From contig CAYMAN010000011.1 of assembly GCA_964388455.1 (NCBI GenBank), forward strand, positions 1 through 64,000: a DNA stretch of 64,000 nucleotides. Direction: 5' to 3'. This document shows positions 25,659 to 35,216 of the stretch, one piece after another. A model generated the notes under the pieces. That model saw only the letters and a program-made list of their open reading frames with translations. It was not told the origin of the DNA and made no database searches. This DNA comes from JBBRWO01 sp964388455. Its GTDB lineage: Bacteria > Actinomycetota > Coriobacteriia > Anaerosomatales > JAAXUF01. A program made the translations under genes and the position numbers. How positions within the stretch are numbered: position 1 is the stretch's first letter; the number at the start of each line of letters is the position of its first letter.

Positions 25659-26576
25659 GTGACATCACGATGCGCATTCGTCTTTCCCGGTCAGGGTTCA
25701 CAGCATGCAGGCATGCTCGAGGCCGTTCCGGAGCTCGACTCGTTGCAGCGACTCATGGACGCGGCCGAGGCCCTCTCCGGCCTTGAGCTGCGCACCATAG
25801 CCGCATTAGGAGTCGCCGAGGAGCTCGCGGACACGCGGGTCGCACAGCCACTCCTGTTCCTCGCCGATTGGGCGTGGGGTGTCACGCTGCTCGAGAGTGG
25901 TGTGGTTCCGGATGCTGTCGCCGGGCATTCACTGGGCGAGTTGGCGGCTCTCGCCGTCGCCGGGGTGTACTCGCCGGAGGCAGGGCTCGAGCTGGTTGTC
26001 GAGCGCAGTCGTCTGATGGCTGCCACCGCTGCTGCGACCCCCGGCACGATGGCCGCGGTCCTCGGGCTCGACGGAATCGCGGTCGCCGGTGCGATCGACG
26101 GCATCGCCGGAGTGTGGGTCGCCAACGACAACGCTCCCGGTCAGGTCGTCATCTCCGGTACGCACGAGGGTGTGGGTGCCGCGAGCGAAGCGCTTTCCGA
26201 CGCGGGTGCTCGCCGCGTCGTCCCGCTGGCGGTTTCCGGTCCGTTTCATTCGCCCCTCATGAAGCCTGCAGCGGACGCTTTCGCGGAGTTGCTTCGCGGT
26301 GCCGATTTCAGCGATGCGCGATTCCCGGTGCTGCAGAACACCGAACCCGAGCCGACGACCGACGCTGAGACGATTCGCAGGCGGCTCATCGCCCAGATCA
26401 CCTCCCCAGTGCGCTGGACCGAGACGATGCAGCAGCTGGTCGCGGAGGGTCCCATATCGCTCATCGAGTCCGGGCCAGGTGCCGTTCTGACCGGATTGGC
26501 CAAGCGCGTCGACGATGTCACGGCAATCGCCGTCGAGTCGATGCCACTCGAACAACTCGTTGCGGAGGTGTCGTGA
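25659..26576 (+). CDS. fabD: Malonyl-CoA:ACP transacylase
   Basis: Loads malonyl groups onto acyl carrier protein. FPGQGSQ near the start, the nucleophile Ser91 in GHSLGE and the catalytic His197 in GPFHSPLM are intact in 305 residues. GTG start five bases after the fabK stop; the stop overlaps fabG (GTGA). Confidence 0.95.
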   Translation: MTSRCAFVFPGQGSQHAGMLEAVPELDSLQRLMDAAEALSGLELRTIAALGVAEELADTRVAQPLLFLADWAWGVTLLESGVVPDAVAGHSLGELAALAVAGVYSPEAGLELVVERSRLMAATAAATPGTMAAVLGLDGIAVAGAIDGIAGVWVANDNAPGQVVISGTHEGVGAASEALSDAGARRVVPLAVSGPFHSPLMKPAADAFAELLRGADFSDARFPVLQNTEPEPTTDAETIRRRLIAQITSPVRWTETMQQLVAEGPISLIESGPGAVLTGLAKRVDDVTAIAVESMPLEQLVAEVS

Positions 26577-27328
26577 TCGTGGGAGACCTGAGCGGTAAGA
26601 CAGCGTTGGTTACCGGCGCCTCTCGAGGAATCGGTGCGGCCATCGCGCTGAAGCTCGCGAGTCAAGGCGCAGCGGTGGCCGTCAACTACGCTGGCTCTGA
26701 GGCTGCGGCTGCAGCCATCGTCGCCCAGATAGAGTCCGCAGGCGGACGTGCGGTAGCGATTCAGGCCGACGTATCCGATGCCGAGGCCGCCAACCGGCTG
26801 TTCGCGGAGACGATCGAGACGCTCGGCGGCCTCGATATCGTGGTCAATAACGCCGGCATCACTCGCGACGGCCTCGTCGTTCGCATGAGCGACGACGACT
26901 GGAACTCGGTCATCGACACCAACCTCACAGGCGTGTTCAACGTCACCCGCGCGGCCGCCCGTCACCTGATGAAGCAGCGCAGCGGTTCGATTGTGAACGT
27001 TACGTCTGTCATCGGGCTTGTCGGCAATGCCGGGCAGGCGAACTATGCGGCCGCCAAGGCCGGCGTCATCGGACTCACAAAGTCCGTCGCCAAGGAGCTT
27101 GCGCCTCGGGGTGTGCGCGCTAATGCAGTCGCTCCCGGGTTCATCGAAACTGACATGACATCATCGCTTCCGGAGGCGGTAACCGACGCCGCCCGCAAGG
27201 AAATCGCACTGAATCGCTTTGGATCCGCCGAGGAAGTTGCGCAAGTCGTAGCGTTCCTGGCAGGAGATGAGGCATCCTACGTCACGGGTCAGGTTCTCGC
27301 CGTAGACGGCGGGATGACGTTTTCCTAA
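26573..27328 (+). CDS. fabG: 3-oxoacyl-ACP reductase
   Basis: NADPH-dependent reduction of 3-oxoacyl-ACP; short-chain dehydrogenase fold. TGASRGIG cofactor loop, NNAG, and the catalytic Ser145, Tyr158, Lys162 are present, with the C-terminal DGGM motif. 251 residues; GTG start overlapping fabD. Within a FAS cluster, so the FabG assignment over other short-chain dehydrogenases is well supported. Confidence 0.94.
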   Translation: MIVGDLSGKTALVTGASRGIGAAIALKLASQGAAVAVNYAGSEAAAAAIVAQIESAGGRAVAIQADVSDAEAANRLFAETIETLGGLDIVVNNAGITRDGLVVRMSDDDWNSVIDTNLTGVFNVTRAAARHLMKQRSGSIVNVTSVIGLVGNAGQANYAAAKAGVIGLTKSVAKELAPRGVRANAVAPGFIETDMTSSLPEAVTDAARKEIALNRFGSAEEVAQVVAFLAGDEASYVTGQVLAVDGGMTFS

Positions 27329-27339
27329 CTTGCGCTACC

Positions 27340-27354
27340 GGGCGCACTGCGCCC
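27340..27354 (+). terminator. Small hairpin between fabG and acpP
   Basis: GGGCGC and GCGCCC pair perfectly around ACT. It is a GC-only six-base stem inside the fabG-acpP gap; it might act as an mRNA processing or partial stop signal that lets acpP be expressed differently from fabG. Confidence 0.3.
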
Positions 27355-27396
27355 TGGCGATAGTCCCCCCGGCAGCGGTGGAAGGAGGTGTGCTAC

Positions 27397-27633
27397 ATGG
27401 AGCGCGAAGAGATCATTGAGAAAGTAAAGGCAGTCATCGTCGAGCAGCTCAACGTCGAAGAAGATGACGTGACCGAGGATGCCTCGTTCGTCGACGACCT
27501 TGGTGCTGACTCGCTCGATATCGTCGAGCTCGTCATGGCGCTGGAGGATAAGTTCGGTATCTCCATCCCGGACGAGGAAGCCGAGAGCATCAAGACCGTC
27601 GGCAATGCCGTCGAGTTCATCTCGGCCAACTAG
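27397..27633 (+). CDS. acpP: Acyl carrier protein
   Basis: Carries growing acyl chains on a phosphopantetheine arm attached to Ser39 in the motif GADSLD. The 78-residue protein is acidic, with the usual four-helix pattern. ATG 27397 is chosen because AAGGAGGTG (27382-27390) lies six bases upstream, the strongest ribosome site in the cluster, as expected for an abundant protein. Confidence 0.97.
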   Translation: MEREEIIEKVKAVIVEQLNVEEDDVTEDASFVDDLGADSLDIVELVMALEDKFGISIPDEEAESIKTVGNAVEFISAN

Positions 27634-27648
27634 GTTTTCGCACACACT

Positions 27649-27674
27649 GCCCGGCGGCGCTTAAGCCGCCGGGC
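27649..27674 (+). terminator. Hairpin after acpP
   Basis: A perfect 10-bp inverted repeat (27649-27658 and 27665-27674) with loop GCTTAA lies 15 bases after the acpP stop. Partial readthrough would still express the downstream flavoenzyme and fabF. Confidence 0.6.
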
Positions 27675-27723
27675 GTGTACGTGCGTTTCGGATGAATCCC
27701 CGCGCGAAAGGCGCTGACCCATC

Positions 27724-28689
27724 GTGAACATGCCTTCTCTGACCATCGGCGGACGCACTGCTCGTCTCCCGATCATCCAAGGTGGAATGGCCGTCCGTAT
27801 CTCGCTGTCCCCGCTCGCCGGCGCGGTCGCCGCTGCCGGCGGAATCGGCATCATCGCGGGAAGCGGTCTGACCCCGGATGAGCTGCGTAGCGAGATTCGC
27901 GCAGCCCGAGCGCTCAGCAACGGTGCCGGCCTTGTTGGCGTGAACATCATGGTCGCGATCAGCGCATTCAAGGAGATGGTGCAGACCGCGCTGGACGAGG
28001 GCATCGACCTCGTCATCGCCGGTGCAGGCTTCTCCCGCGACGTCTTCGGCTGGTGCAAAGAGGCCGGCGTCCCGATGGTCCCGATCGTCGGTAGCGTCCG
28101 CGTCGCGCAGCTGGCCGAGAAGTTCGGTGCCTCGGCCGTCGTGGTCGAGGGCGTCGAGGCAGGAGGCCATCTCGGCACGGATCGCCTGATGCGCGACCTG
28201 CTGCCGGAAATCGTCGCGGCGGTCGACATCCCCGTGATCGGCGCCGGTGGCGTCGTGGATGGGGCCGACATCGCCGAGGTGCTCGCTCTCGGTGCCGCTG
28301 GCGTGCAGATGGGTTCGCGTTTCGCCGCGACCGTCGAGTCGTCGGCGCCCGAGGCGTTCAAGCAGATGTACGTCGACGCGACCCCCAACGAGGTCGTGCT
28401 CATAAAGAGCCCCGTCGGTCTGCCGGGTCGCGCGCTCAAGAACGCGTTCTGGGAGCGCACGCAGCTGGAGGACTACCCCAAGATCCCTCGCTGCATCACG
28501 TGTCTCAAGGCCTGTCACAAGGAATACTGCATCATGAACGAGCTTGAGATGGCCCAGGGTGGCGATGTCGAGCAGGGACTGGTGTTCGCCGGTTCCGCCG
28601 CGGCCGAGATCCACGACATTCCGCACGTCGCCGACCTTATGAGCAGGCTCGAGACCGAGTACGCAGCGGCCGAAGGGGAGTCCTCATGA
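27724..28689 (+). CDS. Nitronate monooxygenase-family / FabK-like flavoenzyme with Cys cluster
   Basis: FMN TIM-barrel protein of 321 residues related to FabK and nitronate monooxygenase: IIQGGMAVRISL, GGIGIIAGSG, VEGVEAGGHLG and GAGGVVDGADIAEVLALGAAGVQMGSRF. Unlike the first copy it has a C-terminal cysteine group, Cys257, Cys260, Cys264 and Cys269 (C-x2-C-x3-C-x4-C), which could bind metal or a cluster. GTG 27724 or ATG 27730 may be the start; GAAAGGC is upstream. Its place between acpP and fabF suggests a lipid-related role, perhaps a second enoyl reductase, but nitroalkane oxidation cannot be excluded. Confidence 0.72.
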   Translation: MNMPSLTIGGRTARLPIIQGGMAVRISLSPLAGAVAAAGGIGIIAGSGLTPDELRSEIRAARALSNGAGLVGVNIMVAISAFKEMVQTALDEGIDLVIAGAGFSRDVFGWCKEAGVPMVPIVGSVRVAQLAEKFGASAVVVEGVEAGGHLGTDRLMRDLLPEIVAAVDIPVIGAGGVVDGADIAEVLALGAAGVQMGSRFAATVESSAPEAFKQMYVDATPNEVVLIKSPVGLPGRALKNAFWERTQLEDYPKIPRCITCLKACHKEYCIMNELEMAQGGDVEQGLVFAGSAAAEIHDIPHVADLMSRLETEYAAAEGESS

Positions 28690-29915
28690 GGCGCATCGCC
28701 GTCACAGGAGTCGGTGTCGTCACCTCGACCGGTGTCGGCCAGGACGCTATGTGGGAGTCGCTCTCGCAGGGCAAGAGCGGTATCTCGGCCATTGAGCACT
28801 TCGATACCGCCGAGTACACCACCACGTTCGCTGGCTACATCAAGGACTTCGACCCCTCGGAGGTCATCGATCGCAAGGAAGCGCGCCGCATGTCGCGCTT
28901 CCAGCAGTTCGCGATGGTCGCCGCCGACGAGGCGCTGCGTGACGCCGGCCTGTCCGAAATCGACGACGAGCTCGCGCTGCGCGCAGGATGCATCGTTGGC
29001 TCCGGAATCGGCGGACTCGGGACCATGGAGGAGCAGGTTGCGCTCCTCAACGAGCGCGGGCCCAGCCGTATCAGTCCGTTTCTGGTGCCGATGATGATCG
29101 TCGATCTCGCTGCGGGCCAGATCTCGATCAAGCACAACCTCAAGGGCGTGAACTACGCGCCGGTATCCGCGTGTGCGACGGGTACCCACGCGATCGGTGA
29201 GGCCGCTGCGGCGATTCGTCTCGGTCGAGCCGACGTGATTGTCGCCGGCGGATTCGATGCCGGAGTCACTCCGCTGGGAGTTGCCGGTTTCGCCGCCGCG
29301 AGAGCGTTGTCGACTCGCAACGATGACCCTCAGGGCGCCAGCCGCCCATGGGACAGCGGTCGCGACGGATTCGTCATCGCGGAGGGTGGCGGCATCCTGG
29401 TGCTCGAGGACTGGGATCACGCGGTCGCTCGCGGCGCACGTATTCGCGCCGAGCTTGTCGGCTACGGGGCCACCGCTGACGCGTACCACATCACGTCACC
29501 GGCGCCCGACGGCAGCGGCGCTATCCGCGCGATGGAGGAGGCGCTTGCCGAGTCAGGCTTGAGCCCGGCCGATGTCGACTACATCAACGCGCACGGTACG
29601 TCGACGCCGGCAGGTGATATCGCCGAGACCAACGCGATCAAGGCCGTCTTTGGCGCCGACGCTCCTGCGGTCAGCTCCACCAAGTCGATGATGGGGCACA
29701 TGCTCGGTGGCGCGGGTGCGGCCGAGGCCGCCGTCTGCGTACTCGCGATGGAACACGGCCTGATCCCGCCGACCATCAACCTCACCGACCCGGATCCCGA
29801 GTGCGACCTGGACTACGTGCCCAACGTCGCGCGTGAGGCTGATCTCAAGGTGTGCATGAGCAACTCGTTCGGCTTCGGCGGACACAACGCGACCATCATC
29901 CTGGCGAGGCCGTAG
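28686..29915 (+). CDS. fabF: 3-oxoacyl-ACP synthase II
   Basis: Elongating condensing enzyme. The catalytic Cys163 in SACATG, His303 in NAHGTSTP and His338 in MMGHMLGGAG, and the lysine in STKSMMGH, are in place. 409 residues, normal for FabF. ATG overlaps the preceding stop (ATGA), with AGGGGAG upstream. It closes the FAS run; rnc follows after four bases. Confidence 0.96.
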   Translation: MRRIAVTGVGVVTSTGVGQDAMWESLSQGKSGISAIEHFDTAEYTTTFAGYIKDFDPSEVIDRKEARRMSRFQQFAMVAADEALRDAGLSEIDDELALRAGCIVGSGIGGLGTMEEQVALLNERGPSRISPFLVPMMIVDLAAGQISIKHNLKGVNYAPVSACATGTHAIGEAAAAIRLGRADVIVAGGFDAGVTPLGVAGFAAARALSTRNDDPQGASRPWDSGRDGFVIAEGGGILVLEDWDHAVARGARIRAELVGYGATADAYHITSPAPDGSGAIRAMEEALAESGLSPADVDYINAHGTSTPAGDIAETNAIKAVFGADAPAVSSTKSMMGHMLGGAGAAEAAVCVLAMEHGLIPPTINLTDPDPECDLDYVPNVAREADLKVCMSNSFGFGGHNATIILARP

Positions 29916-29919
29916 GCTC

Positions 29920-30645
29920 ATGGCTCGCCGCCGGGGAGCCGTTCCCAAGGTACGTGACGATTCCGCCTGCGTGGATTGCGCCGAGAAGATCCTCGGTCGC
30001 AAGTTCAACGACCGCGAGCTGTTGCGTCGTGCCTTGACGCATCCCTCGGCCGTTGAGGACACCGACGCTGACGGATTCTATGAGCGTCTCGAGTTCCTCG
30101 GCGATTCGGTCCTCGGCTTCATCATCGCCGAGGAGACGTTCAGCCGTTTTCCGACCATGCGCGAAGGCGGCATGACGCGCATAAAGGTCTCGCTTGTCGC
30201 CGGGACGGTGCTCTCCGGCGTGGCGCGCGACCTCGGTCTGCTCGACGCGCTGATCGTGGGCGAGAGCGAGCGCGGCACCGGGGGCCGCGGACTGAACTCC
30301 GCGCTGGAGAACGCGTACGAAGCGCTGACTGCCGCGCTGTATCTGGATGGCGGCCTCGAGGCGGCGCGTGAGTGGGTGCTGCGGACCCTGGGGCCGCTCA
30401 TAACCGAGGAAGCCGCCACCACTCCGGAGAACCCCAAGTCGCGGTTGCAGGAACTCGTGCAGGCCCGCGGTGAGTCACCGGAGTATGAGACGACCGCCAT
30501 CGATGGCCCGCCGCACGATCGCACGTTCGTGGTCACCGTGGACGTTTCAGGCGTGCGTCTCGGCGTGGGGAGCGGTCGCACGAAGCGTGAGGCCGAGGCC
30601 GCCGCAGCCATGGTGGCGCTGGCTACTCTCGCAGCCGCGGAATAG
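29920..30645 (+). CDS. rnc: Ribonuclease III
   Basis: Double-strand-specific endonuclease that matures rRNA and some mRNAs. The signature ERLEFLGDSVLG in the endonuclease domain carries the metal-binding acidic residues, a second acidic site lies in ALENAYEALTAALYLDGG, and a C-terminal double-stranded-RNA-binding domain (about 165-238) ends with the KREAEAAAA helix. 241 residues. The N-terminus contains an unusual CVDC pair near residue 17. No strong ribosome site is visible, so coupling to fabF is likely. Confidence 0.95.
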   Translation: MARRRGAVPKVRDDSACVDCAEKILGRKFNDRELLRRALTHPSAVEDTDADGFYERLEFLGDSVLGFIIAEETFSRFPTMREGGMTRIKVSLVAGTVLSGVARDLGLLDALIVGESERGTGGRGLNSALENAYEALTAALYLDGGLEAAREWVLRTLGPLITEEAATTPENPKSRLQELVQARGESPEYETTAIDGPPHDRTFVVTVDVSGVRLGVGSGRTKREAEAAAAMVALATLAAAE

Positions 30646-30689
30646 TCCCCGCCACGGAGGTCACGTCGCGGCGTGATGCGCTTGCCCTG

Positions 30690-30698
30690 TGCTACACT
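30690..30698 (+). promoter_or_regulatory. Extended -10 promoter for smc
   Basis: TGC plus TACACT (30693-30698) lies about 60 bases before the smc start, in the 111-base gap after rnc. Confidence 0.45.
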
Positions 30699-30756
30699 TT
30701 CGCTCGCGTTTCACGCTCGAATTCCGTCGCTCACGTCGTCACTTTCCGGGGGTTCC

Positions 30757-33700
30757 GTGCACCTCAAGTCACTTGCACTCAAAGGCTTCAAGTCATTCGC
30801 CGACAAGAGCGCGATGCAGCTCGAGCCGGGCGTTACCGTCGTCGTGGGCCCGAACGGCTCCGGCAAGTCGAACATCTCCGACGCCGTACTCTGGGTACTC
30901 GGCGAGCAAAGTGCCAAGCAGTTGCGCGGTTCTGCGATGGAAGACGTCATCTTCGCAGGCTCCTCGGCCAGACAGGCTGTGGGCGTTGCCGAGGTCGACC
31001 TCGTGCTCGACAACTCAGACGGCACACTGCCGCTGGAGTTCAACGAGGTCACCGTCACGCGCCGGATGTTCCGCAACGGCGAGTCCGAGTACCTGATCAA
31101 CCAGGCGCCGACTCGTCTCATGGACATCCAGGACCTGCTCTCGGACTCCGGGCTCGGTCGCGACACTCATTCGATCATCAGTCAGGGCCGTCTCGACGAG
31201 GTCCTGAACTCGCGTCCCGAGGAGCGTCGCTCGCTCATCGAGGAAGCCGCGGGTGTGCTCAAGCACAAGAAGCGCAAGGAGCGCGCGCTGCGCAAGCTCA
31301 ATGCGATGGATGCGCACCTGGAACGGGCGAGGGACATCGCGGTAGAGATCGACCGCCAGCTGCGGCCGCTCGAGCGTCAGGCGAACAAGGCGCAGCAGCA
31401 CGCGGGCCTCGTCGGCCAGCTGCGCGAACTCGACCTCGAGCTCGCCGTCGACGACCTGCGCCGCCTTCAGACCGGCTGGGACGAGCTCGCCAAGCGCGAG
31501 AAGGAGTCCGACGCCGACATCGACCTCTCACGCTACCGTCTCGCCGAGAAGGAGCGCGAACTCGCCAAGTTCCAGTCGCTGCTCGAGGAGAAGGGCCTCT
31601 TCGTCGGGGACCTCTCGGAGCAGCGTCGCCGGATGCAGTCGATCCTCGAGCGCCTCGATGCAGGCCTGCTGCTGCTCGAGGAAAAGGGCAAGAACCTGAT
31701 CGCGAGGCTCTCTGAGCTTCGCCAGAAGCTGCACCACTCCGAGACACGCACCGCCGTCCGCGGCGGCGAACTCGAGCGACTCTCCTCGGAGCGAGGGGAG
31801 ACCGATGCGCGGCTCAAGGCGCTCTACGGCCAGCTCAACGAGCTGCGCCGCGAAGCCGAGGCGGTCCGCAAAGCCCGTATGGCCGCCGACGACGAGCTCG
31901 GCCGCCTCAACGCCGAGACCCGCCGCACCCGCAAGCAACTCGAGGACGACCGCGCGGAATCGGCGAAGGCCGAGCAGGCGCTCTCCGCGTTCACGCTCGA
32001 GCAGGAGCTCCTCGCCGAGCGCGCGGCTCAGATTCGCGAACAGCGTCAGGGCGCCCAGGCGACCCTGTCGGCGCGTCGCTCGCGGCTCGACGGGCTGATC
32101 GGCCAACTCGCACACACACGTCGTGAGGTCGCACTCGCGGACTCCGACGTCGACAAGCGCGTCCGAGTGCTCGACTCCCGTCGCAAGGAACTCGAGGCCC
32201 GTCGCGAGATCCTCTCTGAGGCCCGCGCAGAGACTCGTGGCCTCGAAGAGGTCGACCGCGCGTTCGAGAGTGCGTCGCCAGCATTGGCATGGGCGCTTGC
32301 CAAGGAGCGGGAGCTCACCGGGCTCGTCGGCCCCATCGCCGAGGTTGTTCGCGCCCCCGTGCACTACGAGGCGCTGGTCGAGCGACTGCTGGGCGCTGAT
32401 CTCTTCGGCGTCATCGTGACGGACGCCGCAGCTGCATCGGCTGTCGCCGCGGAGCTGCGTGGTCACACTGAGGGCGAGATGTCGATCGTGCCCGTCGTGG
32501 GCTCACGCCTTCGTCTGACGGGGACGGCCAAGACCGGCAAGCGTCTGCTCGATGACCTGCAGTGCGACGACAAGGTTCGCCCCGCTGTCGAGGCACTTCT
32601 GGGTGACGTGTTCGTCGTCGACAGCATCGAGGCGGCCCTCGCTGCGGCAGCCCAGGACGACTCCGGCGCGCGTTTCGCGACAACTGACGGCGCCGTCGTC
32701 TGGCCGAGCGGCAAGCTCACGCTGGGCACACAGGTCTCAGACACGCAGGGCGTACTCGCCCGCAAGCGCCGCATCAACGAACTCCACGACCTCATGATCG
32801 CTCAGAGTGCCGCCGTGGGAGAGGCCGAGTCGAGCTTCTCTGACGCCGAGGAGGCGCTGAGCGCTGCCCAGCAAGACGCGCTCGAGCTCTCGCAGAAGAT
32901 CGCAGCGCTCACCGGCGAGCACGATTCCATGCTCGAGGAGGTCGGTCGCCTCGAGCAGCAGCTCACAGCGCTCGACACCGAGACCGAGGGCGTTGACCGC
33001 CGCATCTCCGACATACGCGACCGAACCGCCAAGGACCGACCGGTCCTCGAGGTGCTCGCCGAGCGTATCGCAGCAGCCACCGCGGAACTCGAGCGACTCG
33101 AGGAGGCGTCCGCGGTCTCACGCGAGCAGCGTGACGCGCGCTTCCGTGAGGAGAGTGCGGTCTCGGAGCGCCTGAGCACCTGCCAGGTCGAGATCGCGAC
33201 CGTCTCGGAGCGCGAAGTTCACCTCAAGCGCCAGGTCAACACCATCATCGCCGAGCTCAAGGAGCTCGAAGACACCGTCAAGGCCTCCAAGGAGACCGAG
33301 ATCGCGCTCGAACTGCTGCGCCAGCGCATCGAGCCACTGCACGACCTGTACGTCGTGCTACAGGAGCGCGCCGAGCACTGGGCGGCCAAGCTCAAGGACC
33401 GCGCCCGCTTCGAGCAGGCCGACTCCGAGTCGCTCCGCGAGACGATTCACGCCGCGCAGGAAGCCGTTCGCGCCGTGCAGGCGGAGATCGACGGCAAGAA
33501 CATGTCGGCGGGCGACCTACGCGTCGAAAAGGGCCAGCTTGAGGTCCAGGTGAATCAAGCGGTGCGTCGCATCGTCGAGGAACTGGGAATGCCTATCGAG
33601 ACTGCGCTTGCCGCGGCGGCACTCGAGGACCGTCGTGTCGCCGAGGACCGCGCCCATAAACTGCGCAAGCAGATCAGCAACCTGGGACCGGTCAACCCGA

Positions 33701-34320
33701 TCGCGATGGAGGAGTTCGAGACACTGCGTTCGCGTCGCGAGTTCATGACCGCGCAGATCGAGGACCTCGACAGCAGCCGTCGCGCGCTCCACAAGGTCGT
33801 TGCGGCCATCGACCGCAAGATGCGCGACCGGTTCCTGGAGACGTTCGAGCAGGTGGACCTACACTTCCAGGAGATCTTCTCCGTTCTGTTCCCTGGCGGA
33901 ACCTCGCAGCTCCAGCTGACCGATCCCGACGACCCGGAGACCACGGGTGTCGAAGTCGTGGCGCAGCCGCGCGGCAAGAAGCTCTCCAAGATGTCGCTGC
34001 TCTCGGGCGGGGAGAAGTCGCTCACGGCGCTCGCGCTGCTGTTCGCCGTCTACCGCACACGACCGTGCCCGTTCTACATCCTCGACGAGGTCGAAGCCGC
34101 CCTCGACGACACCAACCTGCGCCGCTTCGTCGCCTTTGTCGATTCCATGCGCACCCACACGCAGTTCATCGTGGTCACACACCAGCGCCGTACGATGGAG
34201 ATGGCCGACGTCCTCTACGGCGTCTCGATGCAAGCCGACGGCGTGAGCAAGATCGTCAGCCAGAAGCTCGACCGCGCCCGTGAGAACCAGGAAGTCATCG
34301 ATGAGCACGCCGTGGTATAG
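30757..34320 (+). CDS. smc: Chromosome segregation protein SMC
   Basis: ATPase that organises and segregates the chromosome with ScpA/ScpB. Head domain with Walker A GPNGSGKSN near residue 30, two long coiled coils, a hinge at about residues 515-660, then the C-terminal head with the signature LSGGEKSLTALALLFA and Walker B YILDEVEAALDD. GTG 30757 is chosen because the protein then begins HLKSLALKGFKSFAD like other SMCs; an ATG at 30673 overlaps the promoter. 1187 residues is normal. The rnc-smc-ftsY order is conserved in many bacteria. Confidence 0.96.
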   Translation: MHLKSLALKGFKSFADKSAMQLEPGVTVVVGPNGSGKSNISDAVLWVLGEQSAKQLRGSAMEDVIFAGSSARQAVGVAEVDLVLDNSDGTLPLEFNEVTVTRRMFRNGESEYLINQAPTRLMDIQDLLSDSGLGRDTHSIISQGRLDEVLNSRPEERRSLIEEAAGVLKHKKRKERALRKLNAMDAHLERARDIAVEIDRQLRPLERQANKAQQHAGLVGQLRELDLELAVDDLRRLQTGWDELAKREKESDADIDLSRYRLAEKERELAKFQSLLEEKGLFVGDLSEQRRRMQSILERLDAGLLLLEEKGKNLIARLSELRQKLHHSETRTAVRGGELERLSSERGETDARLKALYGQLNELRREAEAVRKARMAADDELGRLNAETRRTRKQLEDDRAESAKAEQALSAFTLEQELLAERAAQIREQRQGAQATLSARRSRLDGLIGQLAHTRREVALADSDVDKRVRVLDSRRKELEARREILSEARAETRGLEEVDRAFESASPALAWALAKERELTGLVGPIAEVVRAPVHYEALVERLLGADLFGVIVTDAAAASAVAAELRGHTEGEMSIVPVVGSRLRLTGTAKTGKRLLDDLQCDDKVRPAVEALLGDVFVVDSIEAALAAAAQDDSGARFATTDGAVVWPSGKLTLGTQVSDTQGVLARKRRINELHDLMIAQSAAVGEAESSFSDAEEALSAAQQDALELSQKIAALTGEHDSMLEEVGRLEQQLTALDTETEGVDRRISDIRDRTAKDRPVLEVLAERIAAATAELERLEEASAVSREQRDARFREESAVSERLSTCQVEIATVSEREVHLKRQVNTIIAELKELEDTVKASKETEIALELLRQRIEPLHDLYVVLQERAEHWAAKLKDRARFEQADSESLRETIHAAQEAVRAVQAEIDGKNMSAGDLRVEKGQLEVQVNQAVRRIVEELGMPIETALAAAALEDRRVAEDRAHKLRKQISNLGPVNPIAMEEFETLRSRREFMTAQIEDLDSSRRALHKVVAAIDRKMRDRFLETFEQVDLHFQEIFSVLFPGGTSQLQLTDPDDPETTGVEVVAQPRGKKLSKMSLLSGGEKSLTALALLFAVYRTRPCPFYILDEVEAALDDTNLRRFVAFVDSMRTHTQFIVVTHQRRTMEMADVLYGVSMQADGVSKIVSQKLDRARENQEVIDEHAVV

Positions 34321-35215
34321 GCGCCTCTCTGAGGGGCTCTCACGCAGCCGAGAGCGTCTCGGCGGGCAGCTCAACGTCCTACTCCGTCGTGGCCCCAACC
34401 TCGATGAGGAGTTCTGGAGCGATCTCGAGGACACGCTCATCGGCGCTGACATAGGTGTGGCCGCCACGGATGACATCGTCACCCGCCTCCGCAGAGAAGC
34501 CGCCGCAAAGGCGCTTCCGGATGCCGAGGCGGTCATAGCGGCCTTGACCGACCAGATCGCTTCAGAGTTTCCGGCCGACCCCGAAGACGTCATCGGGATC
34601 GACCCGGTGACGATCTTGGTCGTCGGCGTCAATGGCACGGGCAAGACGACCACGGTAGGGAAGCTCGCGAAGCAGCTGACTGACGAAGGCCGACGGGTCA
34701 TGCTCGGCAGTGCCGACACGTTCCGGGCCGCAGCGTCCGAGCAGCTCGACGTGTGGGCCCAGCGCGCGGGCGTCGATGTGGTGCGCCGCGAACGAGGCGC
34801 CGACCCTGCGGCAGTCGCATTCGACACAGTGGTCGCCGCCGAGGAAGCCGGAGCCACCATCACGCTGATTGACACCGCAGGTCGCCTGCACACCTCGACC
34901 GAACTCATGCGCGAACTCGCCAAGGTGCAGCGGGTGACTGCAAACCGGAGCAAGCCACCGGTGAAGACGATTCTCGTCATGGACGCGACGACCGGGCAGA
35001 ACGGTCTCAATCAGGCACGCGAGTTCAACGCGGAATTGGGGATCGACGGACTCATCCTCACCAAGCTAGACGGAACCGCGAAGGGCGGGATCGCGGTCGC
35101 CGTGGTCCGTGAGCTCGGGGTGCCGATTCTAAGGATCGGCGTGGGAGAGGGGATCGACGACCTGCGCCCGTTCTCGGCAGCGGAGTATGCGTCCGCCCTC
35201 GTTTCGGGAGAGTGA
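34301..35215 (+). CDS. ftsY: Signal recognition particle receptor FtsY
   Basis: GTPase receptor that docks SRP-bound ribosomes at the membrane. An N domain (about 1-95) precedes the G domain with G1 GVNGTGKTTT (from residue 109), DTFRAAASEQL, DTAGR, and TKLDGTAKGG. The N-terminal acidic A domain found in some species is absent; the basic start (YRRLSEGLSRSRERL) probably binds lipid. ATG 34301 lies inside the end of smc (20-base overlap) with AGGAAG upstream. 304 residues. Confidence 0.96.
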   Translation: MSTPWYRRLSEGLSRSRERLGGQLNVLLRRGPNLDEEFWSDLEDTLIGADIGVAATDDIVTRLRREAAAKALPDAEAVIAALTDQIASEFPADPEDVIGIDPVTILVVGVNGTGKTTTVGKLAKQLTDEGRRVMLGSADTFRAAASEQLDVWAQRAGVDVVRRERGADPAAVAFDTVVAAEEAGATITLIDTAGRLHTSTELMRELAKVQRVTANRSKPPVKTILVMDATTGQNGLNQAREFNAELGIDGLILTKLDGTAKGGIAVAVVRELGVPILRIGVGEGIDDLRPFSAAEYASALVSGE

Positions 35216-35216
35216 C

